From: Rhodospirillales bacterium CG15_BIG_FIL_POST_REV_8_21_14_020_66_15
GTDB lineage: Bacteria; Pseudomonadota; Alphaproteobacteria; Rhodospirillales; Casp-alpha2
Assembly: GCA_002781745.1 (NCBI GenBank)
Contig: PFFW01000013.1
Span: forward strand, 1 to 64,000
Direction of reading: 5' to 3'
Length of the DNA: 64,000 bases
Shown here: piece after piece, positions 1 to 8,428 of the stretch
How the letters are laid out: each line of letters starts with the position of its first letter
Numbering within the stretch: position 1 is the first letter of the stretch
Position numbers and translations under genes: made by a program
Notes under the pieces: model-generated
Database searches by the model: none
What the model was told of the DNA's origin: nothing
The model's input: the letters and a program-made list of their open reading frames with translations, nothing else

Positions 1-1386
1 GACATCCTGGTCGCCTCGATCACCGCGGACAGGCACATCAAGAAGGGAACCTACCGGCCGCACGTCCCGGAGCGCCTGCGCGCCCTCAACCTGGCGGCGT
101 TCGAGATGGTGGACTACGTGATCGTCGACGAAAACGCCAAGCCGCTCGAGAACCTGCGGACCCTGCAGCCGGATTTCTTCGCCAAGGGATTCGAATACAC
201 GTCGGGCGGCCTGCCGGCGGCGACCCAGGAAGAGGCCGACATCGTCGAGGGTTACGGCGGCGGCATGATCTTCACGCCCGGCGACATCGTCTATTCGTCG
301 TCGCGGCTGATCGAGCTGGCCCCGCCGAATATCCAGATGGAGAAGCTGCTGGCGCTGTTGCACGCGCACGATCTTGGGTTCGCCGACCTGCGCGCCGCGC
401 TCGACAAGATGAGGGGTTTCAAGGTCCATGTCGTCGGCGACACCATCGTCGACAGCTACACCCGCACGTCGCTGATCGGCGGCCAGACCAAGACGCCGAC
501 CTTCAGCGTGCTGTACCAGGGCAGGGACGACTACATCGGCGGCGCGGGGATCGTCGCGCAGCACCTGCGCGCGGCGGGCGCCGACGTCACGTTCTCGACC
601 GTGCTGGGCAAGGACGCGCTGGCCGAGTTCGTCATCGACGGCCTGAAGGAGGCCGGCGTGACCGTCAATGCGATCATCGACGAGACGCGGCCGACGACCA
701 ACAAGAACGCCATCATTGCCGGCGGCTACCGTTTGCTGAAGGTCGATACCCTCGACAACCGCTCGATCTCCGAAGGGATCCTCGAAAAACTGTCGGACGC
801 CATCGCCTCCACCGAAACGGATGCCGTGGTGTTCAGCGATTTCCGCCACGGCATGTTCAACCACTGGACCGTGCCGCAACTGACCGCCGCGATTCCCGCC
901 GACGTCTACAAGGTCGCCGACAGCCAGGTCGCCAGCCGCTGGGGCAACATCACCGAGTTCAAGAACTTCGACCTGGTAACGCCCAACGAACGCGAGGCGC
1001 GCTTCGCGCTCGGCGATCAGGATTCCACCGTGGGCGCGCTGGCCGGCGCCCTTGTCGAGGCCAATGGCTGCAAGCTTCTGATCCTGAAACTGGGAGACCG
1101 CGGCGCCTTCGTGAACCGGCCGATTTCCGGCCCCGGGGACGAGGGCAACTATTTCTCCGTCGACAGCTTCGCCCGCAACATCGCCGACGCCGTCGGCGCG
1201 GGCGACGCACTGCTGTCCTATGCGACCCTGGCCATGCTGGCGACCGGCAGCGAGGTGATCGCCGGCATTCTCGGCTCCATGGCGGCGGCCTGCGAATGCG
1301 AGATCGACGGCAACGTGCCGATCCGGCCGGGCGACGTTCTGGCGCGCATCGCCCAGGCCGAGACGGCGGCGGGATACGGCGGTTGA
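1..1386 (+). CDS. Nucleotidyltransferase-PfkB sugar kinase fusion, HldE-like (5-prime partial)
   Basis: The gene enters the window already in frame, so its start and the HxGH motif of the nucleotidyltransferase lie upstream. Visible residues 1-115 match the end of a RfaE/HldE-type cytidylyl/adenylyltransferase domain (ITADRHIKKG, then VDYVIVDEN). A PfkB-type kinase domain begins near visible residue 141 (KVHVVGDTIVD) and has the family's C-terminal anion-hole and catalytic-Asp motif DAVGAGDALL at about residues 396-405 (Asp402). The domain order is transferase then kinase, the reverse of E. coli HldE. The inferred role is phosphorylation and nucleotide activation of a sugar, possibly a heptose, in the cytoplasm. 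Next comes a Gfo/Idh gene 5 bp downstream. The exact substrate cannot be read from sequence. Confidence 0.8.
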   Translation, partial: DILVASITADRHIKKGTYRPHVPERLRALNLAAFEMVDYVIVDENAKPLENLRTLQPDFFAKGFEYTSGGLPAATQEEADIVEGYGGGMIFTPGDIVYSSSRLIELAPPNIQMEKLLALLHAHDLGFADLRAALDKMRGFKVHVVGDTIVDSYTRTSLIGGQTKTPTFSVLYQGRDDYIGGAGIVAQHLRAAGADVTFSTVLGKDALAEFVIDGLKEAGVTVNAIIDETRPTTNKNAIIAGGYRLLKVDTLDNRSISEGILEKLSDAIASTETDAVVFSDFRHGMFNHWTVPQLTAAIPADVYKVADSQVASRWGNITEFKNFDLVTPNEREARFALGDQDSTVGALAGALVEANGCKLLILKLGDRGAFVNRPISGPGDEGNYFSVDSFARNIADAVGAGDALLSYATLAMLATGSEVIAGILGSMAAACECEIDGNVPIRPGDVLARIAQAETAAGYGG

Positions 1387-1391
1387 CGCGC

Positions 1392-2345
1392 ATGCGGGTG
1401 ATCGTCGCCGGCATGGGGGTGCAGGGCGCCAAGCGGCTGGCGGTCGCCGGCGCCGACGCCATCGCCACGGTCGACCCGGCGAAGGATGGCGCCAGCTACC
1501 GCCACGTGCGCGACGTTCCCTTGGCCGATTACGATGCGGCCCTGCTTTGCGTGCCGGACGAGGCGAAGATCGAACTGCTGGAATATCTGCTGTCCGAGGG
1601 CAAGCATGTGCTGGTCGAGAAGCCGGTCCTGTCCGCCGGCGGTGACGACCTGATGCGCCTGGCGGCCCTTTCCGGGAAGACGGGCGCCGTCTGCTACACC
1701 GCCTACAACCACCGCTTCGAGCCCCATTTCGTGCGCATGCGCGACCTGATCCGGAGCGGTGCGCTGGGCAGGATCTATTCGCTCCGCATGTTCTACGGCA
1801 ACGGCACGGCGCGTCTGGTACGCGACAGCGCCTGGCGCGACCAGGGGGCCGGCGTGCTGCCCGACCTTGGCAGCCACCTGCTCGACACCCTGCGCTTCTG
1901 GCTCGGCGAGGACTTCGGCGCGACCTTCCGCATTCGCGGCGCCTACCGCCACGAGAACCGCGCCTTCGACCATGTGATCGTCGACGCGGAAGGGGCGCCG
2001 GCGATCCAGCTCGAAATGACCATGCTGAGCTGGCGCAACTACCACACCACGGACATCTATGCCGAAAAGGGCAGCGCGCATATCGAAAGCCTGTGCAAAT
2101 GGGGGCCGTCGACCTTCACCCACCGGACCCGCGTGCTGCCGAGCGGCCGCCCGCCCGAAGAGGCCGTGACCCTGGTGCAGGCCGATCCGACCTGGGCGCT
2201 GGAGTACGCGCACTTCAAGAAACTCTGCGCCGAGAAACCAGGAACCCACGGCCTGGACAACGACCTGTGGATCAACCGCACCCTTCGGTCTCTGGCCGAG
2301 CAGGCGGGCGTCTCCGACATGATCCGCGAAAGGGCCGGGGCATGA
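1392..2345 (+). CDS. Gfo/Idh/MocA family sugar oxidoreductase
   Basis: 317 residues. It starts at ATG 1392, which opens directly with the Rossmann strand MRVIVAGMGVQG; upstream in-frame codons read through the preceding gene and are unlikely to be used. The family signature EKP is at residues 76-78 (VLVEKPV), and the substrate-site segment DLGSHLLD follows in the second domain. Members use NAD(P) to oxidise or reduce a hydroxyl of a sugar or nucleotide sugar. It overlaps the next gene by 4 bp (ATGA). Its neighbours, a sugar kinase/nucleotidyltransferase and a dehydrogenase-like protein, place it in activated-sugar synthesis; the substrate is unknown. Confidence 0.85.
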   Translation: MRVIVAGMGVQGAKRLAVAGADAIATVDPAKDGASYRHVRDVPLADYDAALLCVPDEAKIELLEYLLSEGKHVLVEKPVLSAGGDDLMRLAALSGKTGAVCYTAYNHRFEPHFVRMRDLIRSGALGRIYSLRMFYGNGTARLVRDSAWRDQGAGVLPDLGSHLLDTLRFWLGEDFGATFRIRGAYRHENRAFDHVIVDAEGAPAIQLEMTMLSWRNYHTTDIYAEKGSAHIESLCKWGPSTFTHRTRVLPSGRPPEEAVTLVQADPTWALEYAHFKKLCAEKPGTHGLDNDLWINRTLRSLAEQAGVSDMIRERAGA

Positions 2346-3649
2346 CGGCGCCCATGATCGGCTTCGCCGGGCTGACCCACTTGGGCCTCAACATGGCGGC
2401 TGCCTCGGCGGCGCGTGGGTTCGACGTGGTCGGCTTCCACGGCGACCCGGCACTGGTCGACGCCATAAACGCGGGACGTCTGCCCGTGTCCGAGCCGGGC
2501 CTGGACAGGTTGATCGTTGACAACCGCAGCCGCCTGACGGTCACCGCCGATGGCTCGGCGCTTGGTCGATGCGACATGGTTTACGTCTCCGTCGACGTGC
2601 CGACGGACGATGCCGGGAAAAGCGATCTCGATCCGATTCGGGCCATGATCGCCAGGGTCGAAGCGGTTCTGTCCGACGATGCCCTGCTGATCGTCCTGTG
2701 CCAGGTGCCGCCCGGTTTCACCCGCGCCCTTTCCCGCGATCCGGCGCGGCTTTACTACCAGGTCGAGACCCTGATCTTCGGCCGCGCCGTCGAACGCGCC
2801 ATGCATCCGGAACGCTTCATCGTCGGCTGCGCCCGGCCGGATGCGCCCATCGATCCGCGCCTGGCCGCGTACCTGGGCGCCTTCGGCTGCCCCGTCCTGC
2901 CCATGCGCTATGAAAGCGCCGAACTGGCCAAGATTTCGATCAACATGTGCCTTGTCGCATCGATCGGCGTCGCCAACACCATGGCCGAGATCTGCGAGAA
3001 CGTCGGCGCCGACTGGTCGGAGATCGTGCCGGCCCTCCGCCTCGACGCGCGCATCGGACCGAAAAGCTACATCCAGCCCGGTCTCGGCCTGGCCGGCGGC
3101 AACCTGGAGCGCGACCTGGAGACGGTCATCGGGCTTGCCGACACCCATGGCACCGACGCCGGCATCGTGCACGCCTGGACCGCCAACAGCCGCCACCGCA
3201 AGGACTGGTGCTATCGCACCTTGAAGCGCGCGGTTCTGGACACGCGGCCCGACGCGGCGATCGGGCTGCTCGGCCTGGCCTACAAGGAAGACACCCACAG
3301 CACCAAGAACGCTGCGTCCCTGGCGCTGCTGGCGCATCTGGACGCGGCGCGGGTGACCGCCCATGACCCTGAAGTGCGCGCCGACGCACTGATCCCCGGC
3401 CTGCGCCGGGCCGAAACGCCGCTGGACGCCTGCGACGGCGCCGACGCGGTGGTGATCGACACGCCCTGGCCGGCCTACCGCGACCTAGACCCGGCCGAGA
3501 TCGCCCGGCGCATGCGCGGGCGCACGCTGATCGATCCCTATGGCCTGCTGCCGGGTGATGCCGTCGCCGCCGCAGGCCTGGATCATTTCACCCTCGGCCG
3601 TCCGCCCGCGCGGGCCGGCGGCGCAACCGCGGGGGCCCGCCGTGCTTGA
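2342..3649 (+). CDS. UDP-glucose/GDP-mannose dehydrogenase-like protein lacking the catalytic Cys
   Basis: 435 residues, starting at ATG 2342 (ATGA overlap with the preceding stop). The three-domain plan of nucleotide-sugar 6-dehydrogenases is present: an N-terminal Rossmann region (IGFAGLTHLGLNMA), a central segment with the conserved Lys and Asn (ELAKISINMCL), and a C-terminal UDP-binding domain (GLLGLAYKEDTHSTKN). The catalytic loop, normally GGxCLPKD, reads AGGNLERD here, so the nucleophilic Cys is Asn254 (codon 3101-3103). Enzymes of this family need that Cys for the second, thiohemiacetal oxidation step. It may therefore perform a single oxidation, act on another substrate, or be inactive. 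The gene is otherwise intact and embedded in the operon. Confidence 0.8.
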   Translation: MTAPMIGFAGLTHLGLNMAAASAARGFDVVGFHGDPALVDAINAGRLPVSEPGLDRLIVDNRSRLTVTADGSALGRCDMVYVSVDVPTDDAGKSDLDPIRAMIARVEAVLSDDALLIVLCQVPPGFTRALSRDPARLYYQVETLIFGRAVERAMHPERFIVGCARPDAPIDPRLAAYLGAFGCPVLPMRYESAELAKISINMCLVASIGVANTMAEICENVGADWSEIVPALRLDARIGPKSYIQPGLGLAGGNLERDLETVIGLADTHGTDAGIVHAWTANSRHRKDWCYRTLKRAVLDTRPDAAIGLLGLAYKEDTHSTKNAASLALLAHLDAARVTAHDPEVRADALIPGLRRAETPLDACDGADAVVIDTPWPAYRDLDPAEIARRMRGRTLIDPYGLLPGDAVAAAGLDHFTLGRPPARAGGATAGARRA

Positions 3650-4529
3650 CCACCTGAACACCCCGCCCGCGCAGCCCACGCGCGTCGTCGTCCTGGGCGC
3701 CGCCGGCTTCGTCGGCGGGGCAACCAAGGCGGCCTTCGAAGCCGAAGGAACGTCCGTGCTCGGCCTGGGCCGGGCCGAGATCGACCTGCTCTCGGATGAT
3801 GCGGCGGATGCCCTTGCCGCGCGCCTGAAAGCGACGGACACCCTCGTCGCCGTGTCGGCCGAAGCGCCCTGCAAGGACGGGGCGATGCTGGAGCGCAACA
3901 TCCGCATGATGCGCAGCGTCACCGACGCGCTCGCGCGGGTGCAGCCGGCCCATGTGGTTTACGTCAGTTCGGATGCCGTCTATGCCGACAGCAACTTGCC
4001 GCTGACGGAGACGTCCTGTGCCGAACCCGGCTCCCTGCATGGCGTCATGCACCTGGCGCGCGAGCTGATGCTGAAGGACGCGGTCAAGGGCCCGCTGGCG
4101 ATTCTCCGCCCGACCCTGATCTACGGCGCCGGCGATCCGCACAACGGCTACGGCCCCAACCGGTTCCGCCGCCTGGCCGCCGCCGGCGAGGACATCGTCC
4201 TGTTCGGCGAGGGCGAGGAACGACGCGACCACGTGGACGTTCGCGACGTGGCGGAACTGATCCGCCTGATCGCCTGGAACCAATCATCCGGCGTGCTGAA
4301 CGCGGCGACGGGCACGGTGACCTCGTTCCGCGGGATCGCCGACATGGTCGCGGCGCTCGCCGTCCGCAAGGTCGCGGTCACGGGCTCGCCGCGCCGGGGC
4401 CTCATGCCGCACGGCGGATACCGCCCGTTCGATCCCCGCGCGACCCTCGCCGCGTTTCCCGGGTTTGCCTACACCGCGCTGGCCGAGGGTCTGGCCCGCG
4501 CGCAGCAAGAGACGATGGAGACCGCCTGA
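3642..4529 (+). CDS. NAD-dependent epimerase/dehydratase-like (extended SDR) with altered catalytic pair
   Basis: 295 residues. GTG 3642 is chosen because it overlaps the preceding stop by 8 bp and places the dinucleotide-binding motif GAAGFVGG near residue 19. The SDR plan is clear: the nucleotide-binding fold, VVYVSSDAVYAD with the catalytic Ser region near residue 109, and a C-terminal substrate domain. At the position of the YxxxK catalytic pair the sequence is SLHGVMHLARE, aligned with the usual S-P-Y-G-x-S-K-L-x-x-E, so Tyr becomes His133 and Lys becomes His137. The protein keeps the fold but not the standard proton-transfer residues. It overlaps the next start by 1 bp. It is probably a sugar-nucleotide-modifying or binding protein. 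Confidence 0.75.
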   Translation: MLDHLNTPPAQPTRVVVLGAAGFVGGATKAAFEAEGTSVLGLGRAEIDLLSDDAADALAARLKATDTLVAVSAEAPCKDGAMLERNIRMMRSVTDALARVQPAHVVYVSSDAVYADSNLPLTETSCAEPGSLHGVMHLARELMLKDAVKGPLAILRPTLIYGAGDPHNGYGPNRFRRLAAAGEDIVLFGEGEERRDHVDVRDVAELIRLIAWNQSSGVLNAATGTVTSFRGIADMVAALAVRKVAVTGSPRRGLMPHGGYRPFDPRATLAAFPGFAYTALAEGLARAQQETMETA

Positions 4530-5179
4530 TGGCCGAGGTCGACCTGCTGAGATCCCTGCCCCAGGGCAGGCGCAACGTTCAGGCGCGCGAGACCGCCAAG
4601 ACCGACGAGCACATCCGTATCTCGCGCGAGTACGGCGAGATGTATTTCGACGGCCCGCGCGAATACGGCTACGGCGGCTACCGCTACGACGGGCGCTGGC
4701 GGCCTGTTGCTCGCGACATCGTGGAGCACTTTGGGCTCAAGCCCGGCGACAAGGTTCTCGACGTCGGCTGCGCCAAGGGCTTCCTGGTCAAGGATCTGGT
4801 CGCCGTCGGCATCGACGCCTACGGCATCGACGTTTCCAAATACGCGCTGATGAACTGCGAGCCGGAGATCATCGGCCGCCTGCAGATCGGATCGTGCGAC
4901 GACCTGCCGTTTCCCGACCGCAGCTTCGACGCCGTGCTGGCGATCAACACGATCCACAACCTGGACCGCGCGGGCTGCGTCCGCGCGGTGCGGGAGATCG
5001 AACGCCTGGCGCCCGGCAAGGGCTTCATCCAGGTCGACAGCTACCGCACGCCCGAGCAGAAGGCGATCTTCGAAAGCTGGGTGCTGACCGCCCGGTTCCA
5101 TGATTATCCGGATGGGTGGCTGAAGGTCTTCGACGAGGCCGGGTATACGGGCGACTGGTACTGGACCATTATCGGGTAA
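4529..5179 (+). CDS. Class I SAM-dependent methyltransferase
   Basis: 216 residues, start ATG 4529 overlapping the preceding TGA by one base. The SAM-binding motif I is KVLDVGCAKGFLVKDL (about residues 74-89), followed by an acidic residue at the end of strand 2 (YGIDVSKYA) and a motif IV-like segment FDAVLAINTIHNL. The N-terminal 60 residues are charged and Tyr/Gly-rich. Such enzymes in polysaccharide loci usually O- or N-methylate sugars. The target is not determinable, but its position between an SDR and a second methyltransferase-like gene points to decoration of the sugar built by this module. Confidence 0.8.
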   Translation: MAEVDLLRSLPQGRRNVQARETAKTDEHIRISREYGEMYFDGPREYGYGGYRYDGRWRPVARDIVEHFGLKPGDKVLDVGCAKGFLVKDLVAVGIDAYGIDVSKYALMNCEPEIIGRLQIGSCDDLPFPDRSFDAVLAINTIHNLDRAGCVRAVREIERLAPGKGFIQVDSYRTPEQKAIFESWVLTARFHDYPDGWLKVFDEAGYTGDWYWTIIG

Positions 5180-5207
5180 TCACGCCAACAGCGGCACAGA
5201 GGAAATC

Positions 5208-6098
5208 ATGGGTTACAGCGTGGAGATAATGGCCCTATTCCAATCAATGCACGGCCAAGGATTGTTCAAGGACGTACGGCGGGTCGTCGATCTTGGCTCT
5301 CAGGAACTGCATTTCGCCAAGCAGGATGTGACCAACCATGCCTATCGCCAAATCATCGCCCGCACCGTGGCCGCGATGGGCGGGCCGGAGATTTCGGATG
5401 CCAAGCTCGAGGCCCTATCAAATCGGAGTTCGGCCAAGGCGTTCTATGACCTGCTTGACATCGAATACACGGCGCTAGATGCGGACGGTTGGTACGGCAA
5501 ACCGTTCGACATCAATCTGGACGATATCGAGGAAACGGATCGCGGCGCCTATTGTCTGTGCGTCAACGCGGGAACCACAGAACACCTAATCGACCAGAAC
5601 AATGCCTTTCGGATCATTCATCGCCTGACCAGATCCGGCGGATTGATGCTACATGCGCTGCCGTTTCTTGGCTCCATCGATCATGGGTTCTTTAATTACA
5701 ACCCGAACCTGTTCTGGTCGCTGGCGCGCTTCAATTCATACGAAATGCTCGGAATATGGATCAATCCGGCAGGCACGGCCGCATTGATTCCATGGAACGC
5801 TGAAATGGCAGCGCACTTGAAAGCACCGATCGACCCAGGGAGCGGCATTAGCCTGTGGTGCCTGATGCGCAAAGAGCACGATTTGGAGTATTGCGTTCCT
5901 TTCCAAGCCGGATACGAAGAGGCCCAAGCCGAGTCAAATTTGGCACGTTATAATTATGCCATCGACGGGCGGCTGATGTCCGGGATCGACGCTTACCGCA
6001 TCTCCAAGTCACAGCAGTCGATCCAAACCATCCCAGGGCGCGCGCTGTTAAGCGAACTCAAACGGCGGATCCTCAACCGAATCGGAATCCGCAACTAA
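5208..6098 (+). CDS. Methyltransferase-like protein, low-G+C insert
   Basis: 296 residues with a good Shine-Dalgarno (AGAGGAAATC) just before ATG 5208. The N-terminus has a Rossmann-like strand (VRRVVDLGSQELHFA), and a segment CVNAGTTEHLIDQNNAF resembles the strand-4 region of class I methyltransferases; the remainder (GIWINPAGT and similar) is not diagnostic. The gene is noticeably poorer in G+C than its neighbours on the left and has non-overlapping borders (28 bp before, 60 bp after), unlike the tightly packed genes around it. That suggests separate acquisition. The methyltransferase assignment rests on fold-like motifs only. Confidence 0.6.
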   Translation: MGYSVEIMALFQSMHGQGLFKDVRRVVDLGSQELHFAKQDVTNHAYRQIIARTVAAMGGPEISDAKLEALSNRSSAKAFYDLLDIEYTALDADGWYGKPFDINLDDIEETDRGAYCLCVNAGTTEHLIDQNNAFRIIHRLTRSGGLMLHALPFLGSIDHGFFNYNPNLFWSLARFNSYEMLGIWINPAGTAALIPWNAEMAAHLKAPIDPGSGISLWCLMRKEHDLEYCVPFQAGYEEAQAESNLARYNYAIDGRLMSGIDAYRISKSQQSIQTIPGRALLSELKRRILNRIGIRN

Positions 6099-6104
6099 CA
6101 CGCC

Positions 6105-6130
6105 CTGACAGGTTCCCCTGATTGTATAAC
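6105..6130 (+). promoter_or_regulatory. Weak candidate internal promoter
   Basis: CTGACA at 6105-6110 and TATAAC at 6125-6130 each match a sigma-70 box at five of six positions. The 14-bp spacer is shorter than the usual 16-18 bp, so this is only a candidate. It lies in one of the few real gaps in the operon, ahead of the transketolase pair. Confidence 0.2.
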
Positions 6131-6158
6131 GACGCCTTAAAAAATAGGAGCGGCCCAC

Positions 6159-6983
6159 GTGCTTCTGAAACATTTTGACGCCGCCGCCGCGCGCAAGCGC
6201 TGCATGACCTATCGCCGGCGGATCCTCGACATATCGCAGCAGGTTCAGGCGCTGCACGCCGCCGGCGCATTCTCCTGCCTGGAGATGGTCGACGTCATCT
6301 ACAACGGCCTGATGCGCGGCGCCGGGTCGGACAACTGCCCGGATACGTTCCTGATGTCCAAGGGTCACGGCTGCATGGCGCAGTACGTGATCCTGGAGGG
6401 CCTCGGCGTGCTGACGCACCGAGACCTGGACCTTTACTGCAAGCCGGACGGGCGGCTCGGCTGCCACCCCGACTACGGCGTGCCGGGCATCGAGGCCTCG
6501 ACCGGATCGCTCGGCCACGGCATGGGCCTGGCGACGGGCATGGCCTATACGGAACGTCATGTGCACAAGGGCGACGGTCTGATCTTCACCGTCCTCAGCG
6601 ACGGCGAACTCCAGGAGGGATCAACCTGGGAATGCATGATGATGGCGGCCAACCTGGGCGTCGACAACCTGATCGCCTTCCTCGACCACAACGGCATGCA
6701 ATCCTTCGGCAACACGGCGGAAACGCATCCCAAATTCTACCCCATCCGCGAGAAGGTCGAGGCCTTCAACTGGGAGACGGCCGAGGTCAACGGTCATGAC
6801 GCCGGCGCCGTCTTCGACGCCGTCACCAAGCGAAAGGGCGGACGCCCGTTCATGCTGATCGGCAACACGGTGAAGGGCCGCGGCGTTTCCTACATGGAGG
6901 GCGGCGCCATCTGGCATTACCGGTCGCCCAATCCCGAGGAATACAAGCAGGCAATGGCGGAGTTGGCGGAGGTGTCGTCATGA
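6159..6983 (+). CDS. Transketolase, N-terminal (ThDP-binding) subunit
   Basis: 274 residues; GTG 6159 has AGGAG 10 bp upstream. It contains the ThDP/Mg site of transketolases: SDGELQEGSTWE at about residues 147-158, with the downstream Asn in FLDHNGM, plus KGHGCMAQY and STGSLGHGMG in the substrate channel. It is the PP-binding half only; the pyrimidine half is the next gene, with a 4-bp overlap, so the active enzyme should be a heterotetramer. Transketolase transfers a two-carbon ketol unit between sugars. In a polysaccharide locus it may supply sedoheptulose-type precursors or install a two-carbon branch on a keto-sugar; both are inferences. Confidence 0.9.
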   Translation: MLLKHFDAAAARKRCMTYRRRILDISQQVQALHAAGAFSCLEMVDVIYNGLMRGAGSDNCPDTFLMSKGHGCMAQYVILEGLGVLTHRDLDLYCKPDGRLGCHPDYGVPGIEASTGSLGHGMGLATGMAYTERHVHKGDGLIFTVLSDGELQEGSTWECMMMAANLGVDNLIAFLDHNGMQSFGNTAETHPKFYPIREKVEAFNWETAEVNGHDAGAVFDAVTKRKGGRPFMLIGNTVKGRGVSYMEGGAIWHYRSPNPEEYKQAMAELAEVSS

Positions 6984-7897
6984 GAAACAAGTTCGCCGAC
7001 GCCATCTACGAGATCGGCAAGACCAACCCGCGCATCTGCGCGCTGGTCGCCGACATCTCGCCGGCCGGATCGATGGTCAGGTTCCGCGAGGAATTCCCGG
7101 AACGCTTCGTCAACTGCGGCGTCGCCGAACAGGCGATGATCGGCATCGCCGCCGGCATGGCGCTGAAGGGCATGCGGCCGTTCTGCTACACCATCGCAAC
7201 GTTTTCCCTTTACCGGCCGTTCGAAATGGTGCGCGACGACCTCGCCTACCAGAACCTGCCGGTCACGGTGATCGGCATGGGCGCCGGCGTCATCTATTCG
7301 ACGCTGGGCGGCACGCACCACACCATGGAAGACATCGCCGTCGCCTCGGCGATTCCCAACATGACCGTGTTGGCGCCCTGCGATCCCGAGGAGATGCGCC
7401 TGGCCACCACCTGGTGCGCGACGGAAAGCACGGGACCGGTCTACATGCGCCTCGGCAAGGCGGGCGAGCCGGACCTGACGTCCGATGCCGTCGACCCGTT
7501 CGAGGTCGGCAAGATCCGGTATCTGCGGCGCGGCGACGGCGACCTGTGCATCCTGACCTACGGCATCACCACGAAGATGGCGTTCGACGTGGCCGACCGG
7601 ATCACGGCGAGGACCGGCAAGGCGCCGTCGGTGGTTTCCGTCCATACCATCAAGCCGCTCGACGAGGCCGGGATCCTTGCCGCGCTGAACGCACATGACC
7701 GGACCGTCGTCATCGAGGAACATGTTCCCCACGGCGGGCTGGCGTCGCGGGTCAAGGAGATCGCCTGGGACAACGGCGTCACCAAGGGCCTGCGAAGCTT
7801 CACCCTGAAGGACGAGTTCATTCACTTCTACGGCAGCTACGACGAGCTTCTGGTCCGCCATGGGCTGGATGTGTCACAAATCTGCGACTCGTTGTAG
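6980..7897 (+). CDS. Transketolase, C-terminal subunit
   Basis: 305 residues, start ATG 6980 overlapping the N-subunit stop (ATGA). It has the pyrimidine-binding domain with the catalytic Glu in FVNCGVAEQAMIGIAAGMA (about residues 45-63), the aromatic segment RPFCYTIATFSLYRPFE, and the C-terminal transketolase domain (VVSVHTIKPLDE, VIEEHVPHGGLASRV). This split form resembles DXPS/transketolase pairs seen in secondary pathways. It acts only with the upstream subunit. An 18-bp gap separates it from the low-G+C cassette beginning with the cupin gene, so this may close the first sugar module. Confidence 0.9.
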   Translation: MRNKFADAIYEIGKTNPRICALVADISPAGSMVRFREEFPERFVNCGVAEQAMIGIAAGMALKGMRPFCYTIATFSLYRPFEMVRDDLAYQNLPVTVIGMGAGVIYSTLGGTHHTMEDIAVASAIPNMTVLAPCDPEEMRLATTWCATESTGPVYMRLGKAGEPDLTSDAVDPFEVGKIRYLRRGDGDLCILTYGITTKMAFDVADRITARTGKAPSVVSVHTIKPLDEAGILAALNAHDRTVVIEEHVPHGGLASRVKEIAWDNGVTKGLRSFTLKDEFIHFYGSYDELLVRHGLDVSQICDSL

Positions 7898-7915
7898 CAC
7901 TGGCAAGAATCTGTC

Positions 7916-8428
7916 ATGTCTGGTTTTGCGGAGTTTATTACAGGGCCGGTGGTGACACTGGGCGCTCCCGATTTGGCCCGCCTTAAGGAATTGGCCTCCA
8001 AATCCGCGAAAAATCGGTACCGCTTCTGCGTTCATGACAGCACGGACCATCCCGTTCAGGAAATGCTGATCTGCGCGCGAGGACACACCTATCTCCCACC
8101 CCATCGGCATCCGCCCGGCAAATGCGAATCCTACCACGTTGTGGAGGGCCAGGCCGAAGTTTACCTGATGGACGAGTCGGGCGCCGTGCTGACAACGCAT
8201 CTGCTTGGGGATTCCCAACACGAAGGAGCGGTGTTCATTCGCATCGCCGAACCAATTTTTCACTTCGTGTTCCCGAGAAGCGACTGGTTTATCTATCACG
8301 AAGTCTTCTCGGGCCCCTGGTCGTTGGAGAAATCCGTCATCCCCGCGCCCTTCAGCCCTCCGGAAGATGACGCACAAGCCATCGCGGCGTTTGTTCGCGA
8401 AGTTACAGGCGTATCGATTGACCTCTAG
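7916..8428 (+). CDS. WbuC-like cupin metalloprotein
   Basis: 170 residues. The cupin metal motif is HTYLPPHRHPPGKCES (His98-type and Glu ligands around residues 58-72), followed by the beta-strand run YHVVEGQAEVYL and the second cupin motif near FHFVFP. Length and sequence style fit the WbuC family of cupin-fold metalloproteins found in O-antigen loci, whose biochemical role is not settled. It is the first gene of a block with clearly lower G+C than the flanks. Its end overlaps the proposed TTG start of the next oxidoreductase by 11 bp. Confidence 0.75.
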   Translation: MSGFAEFITGPVVTLGAPDLARLKELASKSAKNRYRFCVHDSTDHPVQEMLICARGHTYLPPHRHPPGKCESYHVVEGQAEVYLMDESGAVLTTHLLGDSQHEGAVFIRIAEPIFHFVFPRSDWFIYHEVFSGPWSLEKSVIPAPFSPPEDDAQAIAAFVREVTGVSIDL

